A stretch of 64,000 nucleotides of DNA from positions 3,300,001 to 3,364,000 of the forward strand of contig NC_085131.1 of the NCBI RefSeq assembly GCF_030269925.1, in the 5' to 3' direction. A program made the translations under genes and the position numbers. Under the pieces are notes generated by a model, which saw nothing but the letters and a program-made list of their open reading frames with translations, was not told where the DNA came from and searched no databases. How positions within the stretch are numbered: position 1 is the first letter of the stretch; every line of letters begins with the position of its first letter. The DNA comes from Bombyx mori. Taxonomy: Eukaryota; Arthropoda; Insecta; Lepidoptera; Bombycidae. This document shows, piece after piece, positions 13,101-28,100 of this stretch.

Positions 13101-16100
13101 GTGCCCGTCGTTTTCCCGGGACAATGTGACACGAATGTTCCAGTAGTCCAAAATTTCAATTTGAATGAGGTAATAAATGTGCTTTCATATAATAGGATGT
13201 CTATAATCCTAGGTATCGTAAGCATCCTTCAGTTGACAAATAGTCGATTTGGTGTTCATGTTACATACAAAATCTTAGGGAATGCGTCAATACTTTTATT
13301 GGGATGTTAAAGTTAGAATTGAAATTTCCGTACTTGTCCCTAGAATATTTCCTTGTTGTAAATGGCATGCACAGCCAACTTCATTAGGAGACTTGCTTCG
13401 AAATAGTCCTACAGCAAAATAGTACATGCTACTACTAACATTATTACTGTCAGCCTGATGAAAATCTATAGTATAACTTAACGCATTTTAGTTCCAAGGG
13501 TTGTGGCACGAAATCGAAGCATACCCGAAGGACGAACAACCTGGCCAGTGCATCAACCATCGATTCTCGCTTGGGGCCAGCAACACTCTCGCTTTGACTT
13601 CATCTAATGTGTTCAACCAGTTCTTGGATACGACCACGGGCACTGTTTCATTTGCCTCAAATGACAATAGCGCCCGTTTGACAATCACCATTACATCAGG
13701 TGGTCAAAGTAAGTCAATGGTTTTTCTTCTTTTTACAACACTGAGTTTACAACCTAGATAGTCTAATGGGAAGGGCTCTTGCCGTATACGTATCGATTGA
13801 TATTTGGAGTTGAAATGGTCAGGCATTAGTCCACAAATGACTTCCGCGATGAACTAAAATTGTGGCGTAATAATAATACTTTTTTTGTTTTTTTATTGCT
13901 TAGATGGGTGGAAGAGTTAAGTGGTTACCGGAGTCTATAAACATCTACAACGTAAATGCCGCCACCCACCTTGAGATATAAGTTCTAAGGTCTCAGTTCT
14001 TACAGTGCAACGACTGCCCCATACTTAAAACCTAATCAAGTTATTCAAATCTAAGCCCTAATTTACATTATCATCAGGATATTTTTGGCTCAATTGAACG
14101 AATTTTATCGATTTATTCTAAAGAACTACATCTCAAGGGGCAGTTACTATAAAATTAGGCGTTTTATTAAATTCCCGAAAATTTACAACTCTTTTCTGTA
14201 AGTCAAGGTTGCTTAAAAGTGTAATCACCATATTGAATTTATTTTTCAGCAATTACAATTCCCTACTGGATTCTGAGCACCGATTACTCTAGCTATGCTT
14301 TGGCTTATAGTTGTGTCAACATAGACAGCGATTTCAGAGGAGGTATGTACACTATAAGAAATTATTACCGATGCAAATGTGGACACATGTATAACAGTCA
14401 TTGAGTCATTTAATTCTATGTCGTCACAGCTTACCAAATACACTCTTAATATTTGAATTAATTCGCAATGACAAACTGATTAGTAATGTAAACATCGAAG
14501 CTGTCACTAAGCAGAGATCGAATTTGAGACTGTATAAAATTAGAATTACATTTTAAAAAAAAACTATTAATATATTTGTGAAATCGGAAACTACGATTCC
14601 GCCTACATCCTTCATCATTTAAATACATCACCCCAATCTATATCTATACTAATATTATAAAGAGGAAAGATTTGTTTGTTTGTTTGTTTCGAATAGGCTC
14701 CGAAACTACTGGACCGATTTGAAAAATTCTTTTTCCATTAGAAGCAGACACTGTCCCTGATGAACATAGGCTCCTTTTTTTAATTTTTTTTTTTTAATTT
14801 TTTTTTTTGGTTTCATGTGTGTTTTAATGTTTCCGAAGCGAAGCGAGGGCGGGTCGCTAGTATTTAATAAAGTCAACATTTATCGTTTACATTGTGTCAA
14901 AACAAACTTAAGTGCAGCGAAATTATTTACTTATGTATTTTTTATATATTTTTAGTGTGGAGCTGGAAACTGAGCAGAACGAAACAACTAACAGCCACTG
15001 CAAACGCGGCTATTAACAATGTTATTGCTACCAATGTGGTATTAGATAATGTTTACTACGAGCCTATCGACCAATCGGACAGGGCGTGTTTCCATCTGCC
15101 CAACTTGGCACCCGGAGAGCCTGTTATTTTACCAGGCCAATGTGACCCTAACATCAACGCGATCCGAAACTTCGATACGACGAGAGTAAGTTTAATTTAT
15201 GAAATAGAAAAAAAAAGATTCCAAAGATTTGTTTTTGACGCGACCATATGAAATCCAATTATTTGGGATTTTTAGAGGTAGATGAACATACTTAACTGCC
15301 TATGACCGGCCCACCTGGTGTGAATGAGCTAACAGATTCTATAGACATCATAGCAGGGATACTCCTGTCCACTTTCAGAAATAAAGTTGAAGTTTTATTC
15401 TATTCTATTTATTCATTGTATTCAAAACGTCTTTGTCAAATGTTTTTGTATTGGATAGTCAATTTGACTATCAAATCTTTCTAAGTACATATAGAGCAAA
15501 CATAGGAAGGGGAATCATAGCTCTACAATTTTTAGTCTGTCGCAAGCTGTGTATCTAATCTAAGGATAATACCACCACGAAAAAGTAGTAGTTGTATATC
15601 AAAAAGTCCAAACTAAGTCCAAGTGCAATATCTCCGATGTCCTTTGATATTTTGTGGCCTTTTTAATTTCACAAAACTATTTCTTCAGCACCGATTCGGT
15701 ATTATAGTTATATCAGTTCGCTTTGTGATGATCAAATACCACCGGTCACTGTGACCCAGTGGATCTATTGTGACTACCTCGAAGTATTAAATACCATTGT
15801 CTGGACTCAAGTCCAGCTCGAAACGGATTTACTGGACTTAATACTTTTCTTGGGCATATTTTTGTGACTTTTTCGGGATAGTGATCATGTATTGTTACCT
15901 AACGAACAACAGTCACACTGTATAAAAAGAGGGGGTTCTCCGGTGTCCTCAATGGTGAAGCCTAGCTTGGGGGTATGCTTTATAAAGCTATAGTATTCGG
16001 TTAGTGTATTTTTAAGAATAGCATAGCGTATATTTCTCTTTGCCATGATTCGTTGGTAACGTCAGGATTTTTCATAGGATTCTTTTTTTTTAGTACTTAG

Positions 16101-19100
16101 GCCGCTGGCGTTTGATCGAGAGCTACCATTCAGATAATCAAGGAGGTGAATGCCAGGAAGCTACGTACTCGGCAGGATCGGGCGGTGTCGTAACAGTCCA
16201 CAACACACAAGTTAGAAATCAAGCTCTAAGTGAAATAAGAGGAACTGCCACATTGGCCACCACTGATGGCAGTGGAAGATTACTCGTCACATTCCCTAGT
16301 TGTAAGTTACTGTGCAAAATTTTATTACAAAGATTTTTTTTTTTTTCGAAAACAAACTGTTAATGCACGTGTATGGTGTTGTTATTTAAAATCAAGTGAA
16401 GAGTGGTATCTAGCTATATCTGTCTATCTAATATACGTAAAGTTATTACATTGGTATATTTTTCAAAGTAATTTCCACCAATTTCAAGACGTGCAATTAA
16501 CTTGAAAACATATTGTACATTTTTATAACGATTCATTAAAGATAGTCTTTTTGGCTTCTAACCTATATGTATAAGAAGAATTCTACAATGCGAAAGTAAA
16601 CATCTCATAGACACGTTATCTTTACAGCAACTGTACCATTCGAATACTGGATTCTTGATACGGACTACGACAATTACGCCCTCGTATACGGATGCGTGAA
16701 TATTAACAGCCAGCAAAGACGAGGTAAACAATTGCAGCTACTAATTTGAAACTTTTTTTTTTCTTTCCAAAACCATAGTTTCCAATAAATATTAAACTCA
16801 TAAACGGCTTCTCAGGCCAGCTATTAGCAGTAACAGTAGGATCTTTATAATTTTCTCACCTAATTCTGAACCTAATTCTTATTTTGAAAAAGAGTGATCT
16901 ATTCTACTGCGCACGATCGGTAACTGGTTGGATGATCGGATTTAAAAAAAAAGAAACAGACAAACGATCAGATCATAAGATTTTATTCTCCGAATGAGCC
17001 ACAAAGCAATTTTGGGTACACGGTAAACACGCTCCTACTTAAACTTAATTTTTGTTTCAGTCTGGAGCTGGAAACTGAGTCGTACCAACACGCTGTCTCA
17101 AAGTGCAACAAACGCTATTAACCAGATAGTCAACAGCATTGATGTTCTAAATAATAGGTTCTATCAGCCGGTGGATCGTTCTGACGCGGCGTGTTTTTAC
17201 TACCCCACACCATCGACGGAACCTGTAGTCTTCCGAGGACAGTGCGATGAAAACATTCCAGTGGTGCCAAACTTCGATGCAAATGCAGTAAATATTTTGA
17301 CTCGCATATCAATTTTTTTTTGATTGATATTTTGATTCTTAAGCCATTCGTCTTCTGCTCTTTTAACACATTTAAAACTGTACCTAATTGAATGGATCTT
17401 CTCTCTCGCACAAAATTCATGTTAGATTTAGAGAAAATCAGGTTTTTTAGATCTGGATCTCGGTTTTACTCGGACTGTTGATTCACCCAATTCCGGTGCA
17501 ACAGTTGGCGTCAAAATAGTCAGAAGTTAGATAGTTAGAAATAGGCTAGAAGTTAGTTCGACCGTAAAATTACATAGATTGAATCCTTACGATGACGACC
17601 TCTGTTCTCAAGCCAAATTCAAAGTCATAATAATAATAGCTGGAAACAAATAACGCACGGTCATCCGGCCCCCAATAAGGATTCCCTGTGTTATGGGTAC
17701 CAGAGACTGACACACGTACTTATGTTCGTTTAAATATGTACATACATAGATAATAAACACCCAGACAAAGAACAATCAAACCTGTTCTTCACACGTTGTG
17801 GGAATCAAATCCACGGCCCTCGGCACAATAGTCAGGGCAATTAACTACTGCACCATCGAGTCCGTCATAACTCATTGGCATTTATAAAACTCATTAACAA
17901 GGACTACAAATATAACTACAGATAAATCACAAAAACTCGATCATTTTCTACACGACCTACGTATGTATTTTTGTTACGGCTTATGACCTGCGTAAAGCTT
18001 CATTCTTATTCGTCGATTTATTGTAACAAATTATAGATGTAATAAAAACTCTAGTTTACCATTAAAACACGTTTTCTGGTGGAAGGACGCTTTGTGCCTA
18101 TTTCCAGCACTCCAGGCTCCAGGCCACTCTGCCTATTTCTGCCGTGAAGCAGTAATGCGTTTCGGTTTGAAGGGCAGGGCAGCCGTTGTGCTGTACTGTT
18201 AAAAGTGAGACATTACGACTCATGTCTCAAGGTGGGTAGTGGCATTTACGTTGTTGATGTCTATGGGTTCCGGTAACCACTTAACATCAGGTGGGCCATG
18301 AGCTCTTCCACCCATCTAATAAATTAATTAAAAAATTGATCTTTTTCCAGTACATGGGTCCATGGCACGAAATCGAATCATACCCGACGCAATTCCAAAG
18401 TGGAACTTGTAGTAACGCTTTTTACTCATTAAGAGACGGAAGAGTCGATGTTTTCAATACCCAAGTCATTAATCAACGTCTTGATACCATCAATGGCGTG
18501 GCAACTGTTGCCAGCACCGACGGCAGTGCCAAGCTAACGGTGTCCTTTCCAATTCCGGGGACAACACGTAAGTATGAGTCGTTTTTATTTCGGGTATTTG
18601 CCAGCCCTTTGTTGCCATTTATGGGTCCTGAGTAGACAAGGTCCCAGGTGAGCCTTATCGAAGGCCACTTATTCTGAATAATCTGAAATTAGCTCTGAAA
18701 AGTAGCTTGACAAATGATAAAGTTTTCCAGAGCAGGATATTAGCAAAAATGTCTTAAATAAAATATACGAGAATGCACAGTTTATATGAACTTTCAGAGA
18801 CTACACAAACTGACTACTGGGTTTTGGAAACTGACTACACTAGCTACTCCCTTGTATATTCTTGCACGAACATCAACAACGAGCACAAAAGAGGTAAGTG
18901 CCTAAAGAGCATAGACAACATTTAATCATTAAATGTATTCGAGTAAATCATTGGATCACCATTGGATAGACTCTTTCCCCTCTTTCCCGTCTGTCAGTTG
19001 AAGTGTTATTTTTTTTCAAACAATAGTAAATAATGGTGTACTGACGATTTTGTTGCTGACCAGTCATGAATTCCAGTATGAATAATAAATAATAATAATA

Positions 19101-22100
19101 ATTTATTTATTTATTATTTATTTATTTAATTCCGGTATGAAGGAACACCCATTACGCAATCCAGTCGAGACTTCAATCTCACGTTTCAAGGATACAATTT
19201 GATGTCAATCAACTTATTTTCATCCAAATTCTGGTTGGTCGCAACACATCCGACCGTATCGACCAATAAAAAATTAACTTATACAAATACTTAAACGCTA
19301 GTAAATCTCAAGAGTTGCTACAACATAGCTTCTAATCTTCTTCTTCTCAGTCCGTTGCACTCTTGGCTGAGTGTTCGTGGTCATCATTTCGTGTTTGTAT
19401 TGGTGTCATGCTTGTTATCTTAGAACAGCCTTTCTCAAAGTGGGCGATAACGCCTCCTTGTGGGCACTGTAGGCCTAAAGGGGGGCCGTAAGAAACCCAG
19501 AAAAAAGGCGTTGTGTGGAGGCTTTGGTGGCGATTTGTAATTTCATCTAGGAGGACTCTAAGACACCGACTAAGCTCTCGCTATAGCAGTTTTTAAGAAG
19601 GTGAAAAAATGGGGGCGCTACAAAATAATTTATTCTCAAAGTAGTAGTAGTATTCTCAAAGGCAGTAGATGAAATAAGTTTGGGAGCCCCTATCTTAGAA
19701 TATATAAAAAACATATTTCAACAGTTACAGCGTGGAAATTAAGCCGAAACAAACAACTGTCTGCTGAAGCGAACGCGGTTATGAATAATGTCATCAACAG
19801 GATAAACGTTCTTGACCAAAGATACTTTGAAGTGACCGACCAGACCCCGACTGGTTGCTTCTACTTCCCCGTAGCTCAGCCTGGCGTGCCCGTCGTTTTC
19901 CCGGGACAATGTGACACGAATGTTCCAGTAGTCCAAAATTTCAATTTGAATGAGGTAATAAATGTGCTTTCATATAATAGGATGTCTATAATCCTAGGTA
20001 TCGTAAGCATCCTTCAGTTGACAAATAGTCGATTTGGTGTTCATGTTACATACAAAATCTTAGGGAATGCGTCAATACTTTTATTGGGATGTTAAAGTTA
20101 GAATTGAAATTTCCGTACTTGTCCCTAGAATATTTCCTTGTTGTAAATGGCATGCACAGCCAACTTCATTAGGAGACTTGCTTCGAAATAGTCCTACAGC
20201 AAAATAGTACATGCTACTACTAACATTATTACTGTCAGCCTGATGAAAATCTATAGTATAACTTAACGCATTTTAGTTCCAAGGGTTGTGGCACGAAATC
20301 GAAGCATACCCGAAGGACGAACAACCTGGCCAGTGCATCAACCATCGATTCTCGCTTGGGGCCAGCAACACTCTCGCTTTGACTTCATCTAATGTGTTCA
20401 ACCAGTTCTTGGATACGACCACGGGCACTGTTTCATTTGCCTCAAATGACAATAGCGCCCGTTTGACAATCACCATTACATCAGGTGGTCAAAGTAAGTC
20501 AATGGTTTTTCTTCTTTTTACAACACTGAGTTTACAACCTAGATAGTCTAATGGGAAGGGCTCTTGCCGTATACGTATCGATTGATATTTGGAGTTGAAA
20601 TGGTCAGGCATTAGTCCACAAATGACTTCCGCGATGAACTAAAATTGTGGCGTAATAATAATACTTTTTTTGTTTTTTTATTGCTTAGATGGGTGGAAGA
20701 GTTAAGTGGTTACCGGAGTCTATAAACATCTACAACGTAAATGCCGCCACCCACCTTGAGATATAAGTTCTAAGGTCTCAGTTCTTACAGTGCAACGACT
20801 GCCCCATACTTAAAACCTAATCAAGTTATTCAAATCTAAGCCCTAATTTACATTATCATCAGGATATTTTTGGCTCAATTGAACGAATTTTATCGATTTA
20901 TTCTAAAGAACTACATCTCAAGGGGCAGTTACTATAAAATTAGGCGTTTTATTAAATTCCCGAAAATTTACAACTCTTTTCTGTAAGTCAAGGTTGCTTA
21001 AAAGTGTAATCACCATATTGAATTTATTTTTCAGCAATTACAATTCCCTACTGGATTCTGAGCACCGATTACTCTAGCTATGCTTTGGCTTATAGTTGTG
21101 TCAACATAGACAGCGATTTCAGAGGAGGTATGTACACTATAAGAAATTATTACCGATGCAAATGTGGACACATGTATAACAGTCATTGAGTCATTTAATT
21201 CTATGTCGTCACAGCTTACCAAATACACTCTTAATATTTGAATTAATTCGCAATGACAAACTGATTAGTAATGTAAACATCGAAGCTGTCACTAAGCAGA
21301 GATCGAATTTGAGACTGTATAAAATTAGAATTACATTTTAAAAAAAAACTATTAATATATTTGTGAAATCGGAAACTACGATTCCGCCTACATCCTTCAT
21401 CATTTAAATACATCACCCCAATCTATATCTATACTAATATTATAAAGAGGAAAGATTTGTTTGTTTGTTTGTTTCGAATAGGCTCCGAAACTACTGGACC
21501 GATTTGAAAAATTCTTTTTCCATTAGAAGCAGACACTGTCCCTGATGAACATAGGCTCCTTTTTTTAATTTTTTTTTTTTAATTTTTTTTTTTGGTTTCA
21601 TGTGTGTTTTAATGTTTCCGAAGCGAAGCGAGGGCGGGTCGCTAGTATTTAATAAAGTCAACATTTATCGTTTACATTGTGTCAAAACAAACTTAAGTGC
21701 AGCGAAATTATTTACTTATGTATTTTTTATATATTTTTAGTGTGGAGCTGGAAACTGAGCAGAACGAAACAACTAACAGCCACTGCAAACGCGGCTATTA
21801 ACAATGTTATTGCTACCAATGTGGTATTAGATAATGTTTACTACGAGCCTATCGACCAATCGGACAGGGCGTGTTTCCATCTGCCCAACTTGGCACCCGG
21901 AGAGCCTGTTATTTTACCAGGCCAATGTGACCCTAACATCAACGCGATCCGAAACTTCGATACGACGAGAGTAAGTTTAATTTATGAAATAGAAAAAAAA
22001 AGATTCCAAAGATTTGTTTTTGACGCGACCATATGAAATCCAATTATTTGGGATTTTTAGAGGTAGATGAACATACTTAACTGCCTATGACCGGCCCACC

Positions 22101-25100
22101 TGGTGTGAATGAGCTAACAGATTCTATAGACATCATAGCAGGGATACTCCTGTCCACTTTCAGAAATAAAGTTGAAGTTTTATTCTATTCTATTTATTCA
22201 TTGTATTCAAAACGTCTTTGTCAAATGTTTTTGTATTGGATAGTCAATTTGACTATCAAATCTTTCTAAGTACATATAGAGCAAACATAGGAAGGGGAAT
22301 CATAGCTCTACAATTTTTAGTCTGTCGCAAGCTGTGTATCTAATCTAAGGATAATACCACCACGAAAAAGTAGTAGTTGTATATCAAAAAGTCCAAACTA
22401 AGTCCAAGTGCAATATCTCCGATGTCCTTTGATATTTTGTGGCCTTTTTAATTTCACAAAACTATTTCTTCAGCACCGATTCGGTATTATAGTTATATCA
22501 GTTCGCTTTGTGATGATCAAATACCACCGGTCACTGTGACCCAGTGGATCTATTGTGACTACCTCGAAGTATTAAATACCATTGTCTGGACTCAAGTCCA
22601 GCTCGAAACGGATTTACTGGACTTAATACTTTTCTTGGGCATATTTTTGTGACTTTTTCGGGATAGTGATCATGTATTGTTACCTAACGAACAACAGTCA
22701 CACTGTATAAAAAGAGGGGGTTCTCCGGTGTCCTCAATGGTGAAGCCTAGCTTGGGGGTATGCTTTATAAAGCTATAGTATTCGGTTAGTGTATTTTTAA
22801 GAATAGCATAGCGTATATTTCTCTTTGCCATGATTCGTTGGTAACGTCAGGATTTTTCATAGGATTCTTTTTTTTTAGTACTTAGGCCGCTGGCGTTTGA
22901 TCGAGAGCTACCATTCAGATAATCAAGGAGGTGAATGCCAGGAAGCTACGTACTCGGCAGGATCGGGCGGTGTCGTAACAGTCCACAACACACAAGTTAG
23001 AAATCAAGCTCTAAGTGAAATAAGAGGAACTGCCACATTGGCCACCACTGATGGCAGTGGAAGATTACTCGTCACATTCCCTAGTTGTAAGTTACTGTGC
23101 AAAATTTTATTACAAAGATTTTTTTTTTTTTCGAAAACAAACTGTTAATGCACGTGTATGGTGTTGTTATTTAAAATCAAGTGAAGAGTGGTATCTAGCT
23201 ATATCTGTCTATCTAATATACGTAAAGTTATTACATTGGTATATTTTTCAAAGTAATTTCCACCAATTTCAAGACGTGCAATTAACTTGAAAACATATTG
23301 TACATTTTTATAACGATTCATTAAAGATAGTCTTTTTGGCTTCTAACCTATATGTATAAGAAGAATTCTACAATGCGAAAGTAAACATCTCATAGACACG
23401 TTATCTTTACAGCAACTGTACCATTCGAATACTGGATTCTTGATACGGACTACGACAATTACGCCCTCGTATACGGATGCGTGAATATTAACAGCCAGCA
23501 AAGACGAGGTAAACAATTGCAGCTACTAATTTGAAACTTTTTTTTTTCTTTCCAAAACCATAGTTTCCAATAAATATTAAACTCATAAACGGCTTCTCAG
23601 GCCAGCTATTAGCAGTAACAGTAGGATCTTTATAATTTTCTCACCTAATTCTGAACCTAATTCTTATTTTGAAAAAGAGTGATCTATTCTACTGCGCACG
23701 ATCGGTAACTGGTTGGATGATCGGATTTAAAAAAAAAGAAACAGACAAACGATCAGATCATAAGATTTTATTCTCCGAATGAGCCACAAAGCAATTTTGG
23801 GTACACGGTAAACACGCTCCTACTTAAACTTAATTTTTGTTTCAGTCTGGAGCTGGAAACTGAGTCGTACCAACACGCTGTCTCAAAGTGCAACAAACGC
23901 TATTAACCAGATAGTCAACAGCATTGATGTTCTAAATAATAGGTTCTATCAGCCGGTGGATCGTTCTGACGCGGCGTGTTTTTACTACCCCACACCATCG
24001 ACGGAACCTGTAGTCTTCCGAGGACAGTGCGATGAAAACATTCCAGTGGTGCCAAACTTCGATGCAAATGCAGTAAATATTTTGACTCGCATATCAATTT
24101 TTTTTTGATTGATATTTTGATTCTTAAGCCATTCGTCTTCTGCTCTTCTAATGTTTTCAATTATTGATTCCTAAGAGATAACGTCAATATTCTGAGCTGA
24201 AGGCTTGTGTTACATTCAACAGTCTGTATATTATTTAAACATTGCCCTCGAAAAAATCACTCGCATAAATTTTGGCTTGCTGAACTTGCAGCTAACCTTC
24301 TTCATAATTTTGTAATGAATCTAACTTTGAATATTCGAATAGATATACCACGCCAATTACTTCATTAACAATGTAATCGTGATTTCAGTACATGGGCCTC
24401 TGGCACGATATCGAGAGATACCCAAGCCGTTTCCAAAGTGGCACGTGTAGCAATGCTCGCTACACGCTGAGCGGTGGGTCCGTCTTAGTACAGAACACAC
24501 AAGTGATAAACCAAAGGTTGGACACTGTGAACGGCAATGCTGTCGTCGCGTCTACAGATGGAAGCGCCAAACTGAGAGTGTCCTTCCCGATTGCGGGCAC
24601 AACACGTAAGACAATATACAAAGGAACGCTAACGTAATCCATGAGCAAAATGGAATTTAATGCTTTTCGTTTTTTTTTTCAGAAACAACACAAACTGATT
24701 ATTGGGTCTTGGCAACCGATTACACATCATATTCTCTTGTTTACTCATGCACCAACCTTGATTCAGAAACCAGACAAGGTTAGTTTGAAAGGTTTAATAT
24801 AAACAGAACGTGAAACTTAAAATTGGTAATAATAGGTTAAAGACCGCAAGAAACGGGCAGATATCACCCACCCATCTGCCTCTCTGGTAAAGCAGTTATA
24901 CGTTTTGGTTCGAAGGGTGGAAACCTTTTAACAATAAAATTGAGGCTTCGCATCAGATATGATGAAGATTCTTGTGTCCATGAAGAGCAATGATTAATTA
25001 AAGAAATAAATAGATAGATTAACAGATGTCCAATAATACGCTAATCCTACAGTTGTACGGTTGGCGGCATTTATTTAGCTTCGAAAACCACCTGATGATA

Positions 25101-28100
25101 TCTGTGATTTCTTCTAAACATATCGACTATTTTTTAATGGCGAATATTATCCAGTAAAGCTTGTAGTTTTAACACTGGCTTTTATAATTTTGTAAACTAA
25201 CGTATAGACAGTATTGTCGAATATGACGGTTCGTCCAAAATTTAGTTCGACTGTGTTCCAACCATTTTGCATCGAATTTATCTACAGCGCATTCCCGATA
25301 TTTTTTTTACCACATACGATCCGGTTCTGGAATATTATAATCTCCACTGTGTTGCTGTGGCCGGTATAACACGATATTTTTCAATTGAAGTGGGAGTTTC
25401 CTTAGCAGCAGTCAAAGAGTGAAAAAAATATACCCATATGAGCATCGTATGCTGGTCTACCTTCGATAGCATTTATCTTGTCTTCATTTTTAAGGGTTGG
25501 TCAGCGATTTTTTGGGATTTTGATTCGTGGGGTCTTTTGTGCCATTGCCATGTGTTTAACTCCTCAACTTCAAATACCGAATGTATTTTGCCATAGCACT
25601 TGGAGATATAAGAGCCTATAGACAGTTTGGTGCGCTACTCGTGGGCTATTCGTTCCTGTCATTGTTGGACCAAACTAACAATATAATGTTTGGATTCTAA
25701 CTACTCTATGCAAAATTGGTGGCTTTTGTTGTCAGCCAGATTTAACTAGGTTATAGGTTGTAGGCTCTCCCCGTGTACCGAAACGAGAGCGCTAAATAAA
25801 CTTCTTCTTCTACCTTACTCTATATAAGTCTCCTGATTAATTTGACTTTGGAGAAGTCTTACAGTAAATTATGAACCATCCTAATTGGTCTTTCTTTGCT
25901 TACTTCATTATCAAAACCCATTTTAGAGAACTCTTCAGCCTGAAGATATAGGTACGCTCAAGTATAATAATAAATTCAATTTTACAGTCAGCAGCTGGAA
26001 GTTAAGCAGAACAAAGCAGTTATCAGCAGCCGTTAACATCGTCATCAACAACGTCATTAATCCTATCAATATCCTCGACCAAAGATACTTCAATCGCATC
26101 GATCAGAGCACTACAGGCTGCTTCTACTTCCCCCAAGCTCAACCAGGAGTTCCAGTAATCTTCCCTGGGCAGTGTGAAACGAACATTCCGGTCGTTTCAA
26201 ACTTTAATTTGAATCAAGTAAGTTAACAAATTTTGGGGAATAGTCACATAATTAATTGATATATGTTTATTAGTGTCTGAATAAACCATTGCCCAAAGTC
26301 GAGAGAGTTGTACAAAATTTGGAATCCCAAGCTTAGAACCCATTCTGCCGGAATAATTTTGGTTTTGTTTAGCAGCTATGGCCTTGTAAACAAAAAAAAA
26401 ATATTAATAGAAAACCTCTTTTCCACCTTCACAAGAAAAAAAATCTAAACTAAAACCTTATCCTTTTTCTTCACCTTATCCCACTAGGTGGGGTATTGCA
26501 CAACAAATTTTTCAACCTTAAACTATTAGCAATAGAAATTGAAGTCAATGCTTACGGAGCTCAAGGGCAATTTTAAAATAATTTCAGTTCCAAGGGATCT
26601 GGAACGAGGTCGAAGCCTACCCTAAAGAGCAGCAAACCGGACAGTGCGTCAACCACCGGTTCACAGTCGCCACAGGCAACACTCTATCATTGATTTCTTC
26701 GAACGTAAACGGCAAGACACTGAACACAAATACCGGAACTGTATCCTTCACGTCTACTGATGGCAGCGCTCGTCTCTCAATCTCGATCAACGTTGACGGT
26801 CAAGGTAAGCCGATATCTAATTATCGACCAAGTAAAATCCAAGCTCAGCCATAATATCTTCTGTTAGAACAGACCCGATGTCTATCGTATCAGATCATTA
26901 ATTTTTATTTTTATTTTCAGTCATAACGATACCATATTGGATAATCAGCACGGACTATACTAACTACGCATTGGCTTACAGCTGTGTGAACATCGACAAT
27001 GACTTCAGGGGAAGTAAGTTCTTGAAATATGACTGCTTAACTTCGAAAGTCTGATCTTGCTTTTAAAATGCTAAATCAAATTTAAAATAGAAAGTTCCAT
27101 TGTAAACATTGTACAGTTGAAAAAATTTAAGGAAGTTTCGCTCAATCATTAAATGAATCCGAATAAAAGATACCGATTTAAGCTAATGGAATTCTATTTC
27201 AAATCCTGTCGTGAAAATGGTACACATAATATATTAAATTTACTTATCTGTATATAAATGAACTGCTGTTCGTTAGTCTCGCTAAAACTCGAACGGCTGG
27301 ACCGATTTGGCTAATTTCGGTCGTGAATTATTTGTGGAAGTCCAGAAAAGGCTTAAAAGGTAGACAAATATGAAAATGCTCGGAATTAAATAAAAATAAC
27401 AATTTTGTTTTCCCTTTGATGTGCCTCCCGTCGGACCTTTTGTTTGTTTTATGTTTATTTTATACAAAGTTTAGGTTTTTTACTTATCGATTACTTATCG
27501 AAGTATACCGGGTCAGCTAGTTGATATTAAAGGTTTTTATTTTATTTTCGTGTTATCTTTTTATTCGCAGTATGGAGCTGGAAGTTGAGTAGAACAAGAC
27601 ATTTATCAACGGCTTCTGCGAATGCAATCAACAATGCCATTGCACCTATTGTCGTCTTGAACAATGACTACTATGAAAGGATTGACCAGTCCGACGACGC
27701 CTGCTTCCACCTCCCTAACCTGGCGCCTGGCGAGCCCGTCATCCTGCCAGGACAGTGCGATCCTAATATCGCAGTTGTACGAAACTTTAACACTGCCAGA
27801 GTGAGTTTCAACAAATAGCTGCTAATTTATTCTTTCGTGATCTTAGCAAACATGTTTCGATTCTAGTATTGATACTTTGCTCCTCTCTCTTTTGCTCATA
27901 TTGGAACCTGGTAGCTATAGGGAAGTGAATAATTAAATAGCCCTTATTTATTGATATGATAACTACGGTTCACCCAATTCTGAGTGGTTACCATCGTCCA
28001 TAGACTTCTGCAATGCCAGGGACAGTACCAAACTGCTGCCTACCGTTTATTAATCGAAAGTAAAAGCCACCATAAGCCTAGTTTATCTGTAATCTAGTTT

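Larger units (their letters stand above)
10582..24151. repeat. 6,785-bp perfect direct tandem duplication (copy 1 10582-17366, copy 2 17367-24151)
   Basis: Every exon, intron, SINE and microsatellite in copy 1 recurs in copy 2 at a constant +6,785 offset, and no internal difference was found by eye. Each copy holds nine exons (domains 3-5, 1,614 coding nt, 538 residues), so the copy is in frame. The junction at about 17,361-17,366 joins the domain 5 downstream intron to the domain 2 downstream intron through a shared TTCTAA-like hexamer (10576-10581 and 24146-24151); it reads TTTTAA at the junction. Confidence 0.95.

Noticed and set aside
12954..13151. Minus-strand open frames opposite polycalin exons (also 13488-13691, 14246-14443 and their duplicates)
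   Set aside because: They are exact shadows of the coding strand; no independent gene features.
10582..24151. CRISPR-like or other short-spaced array
   Set aside because: The periodicity comes from exons of a eukaryotic repeat gene and from one large tandem copy; there are no short identical repeats with regular spacers.
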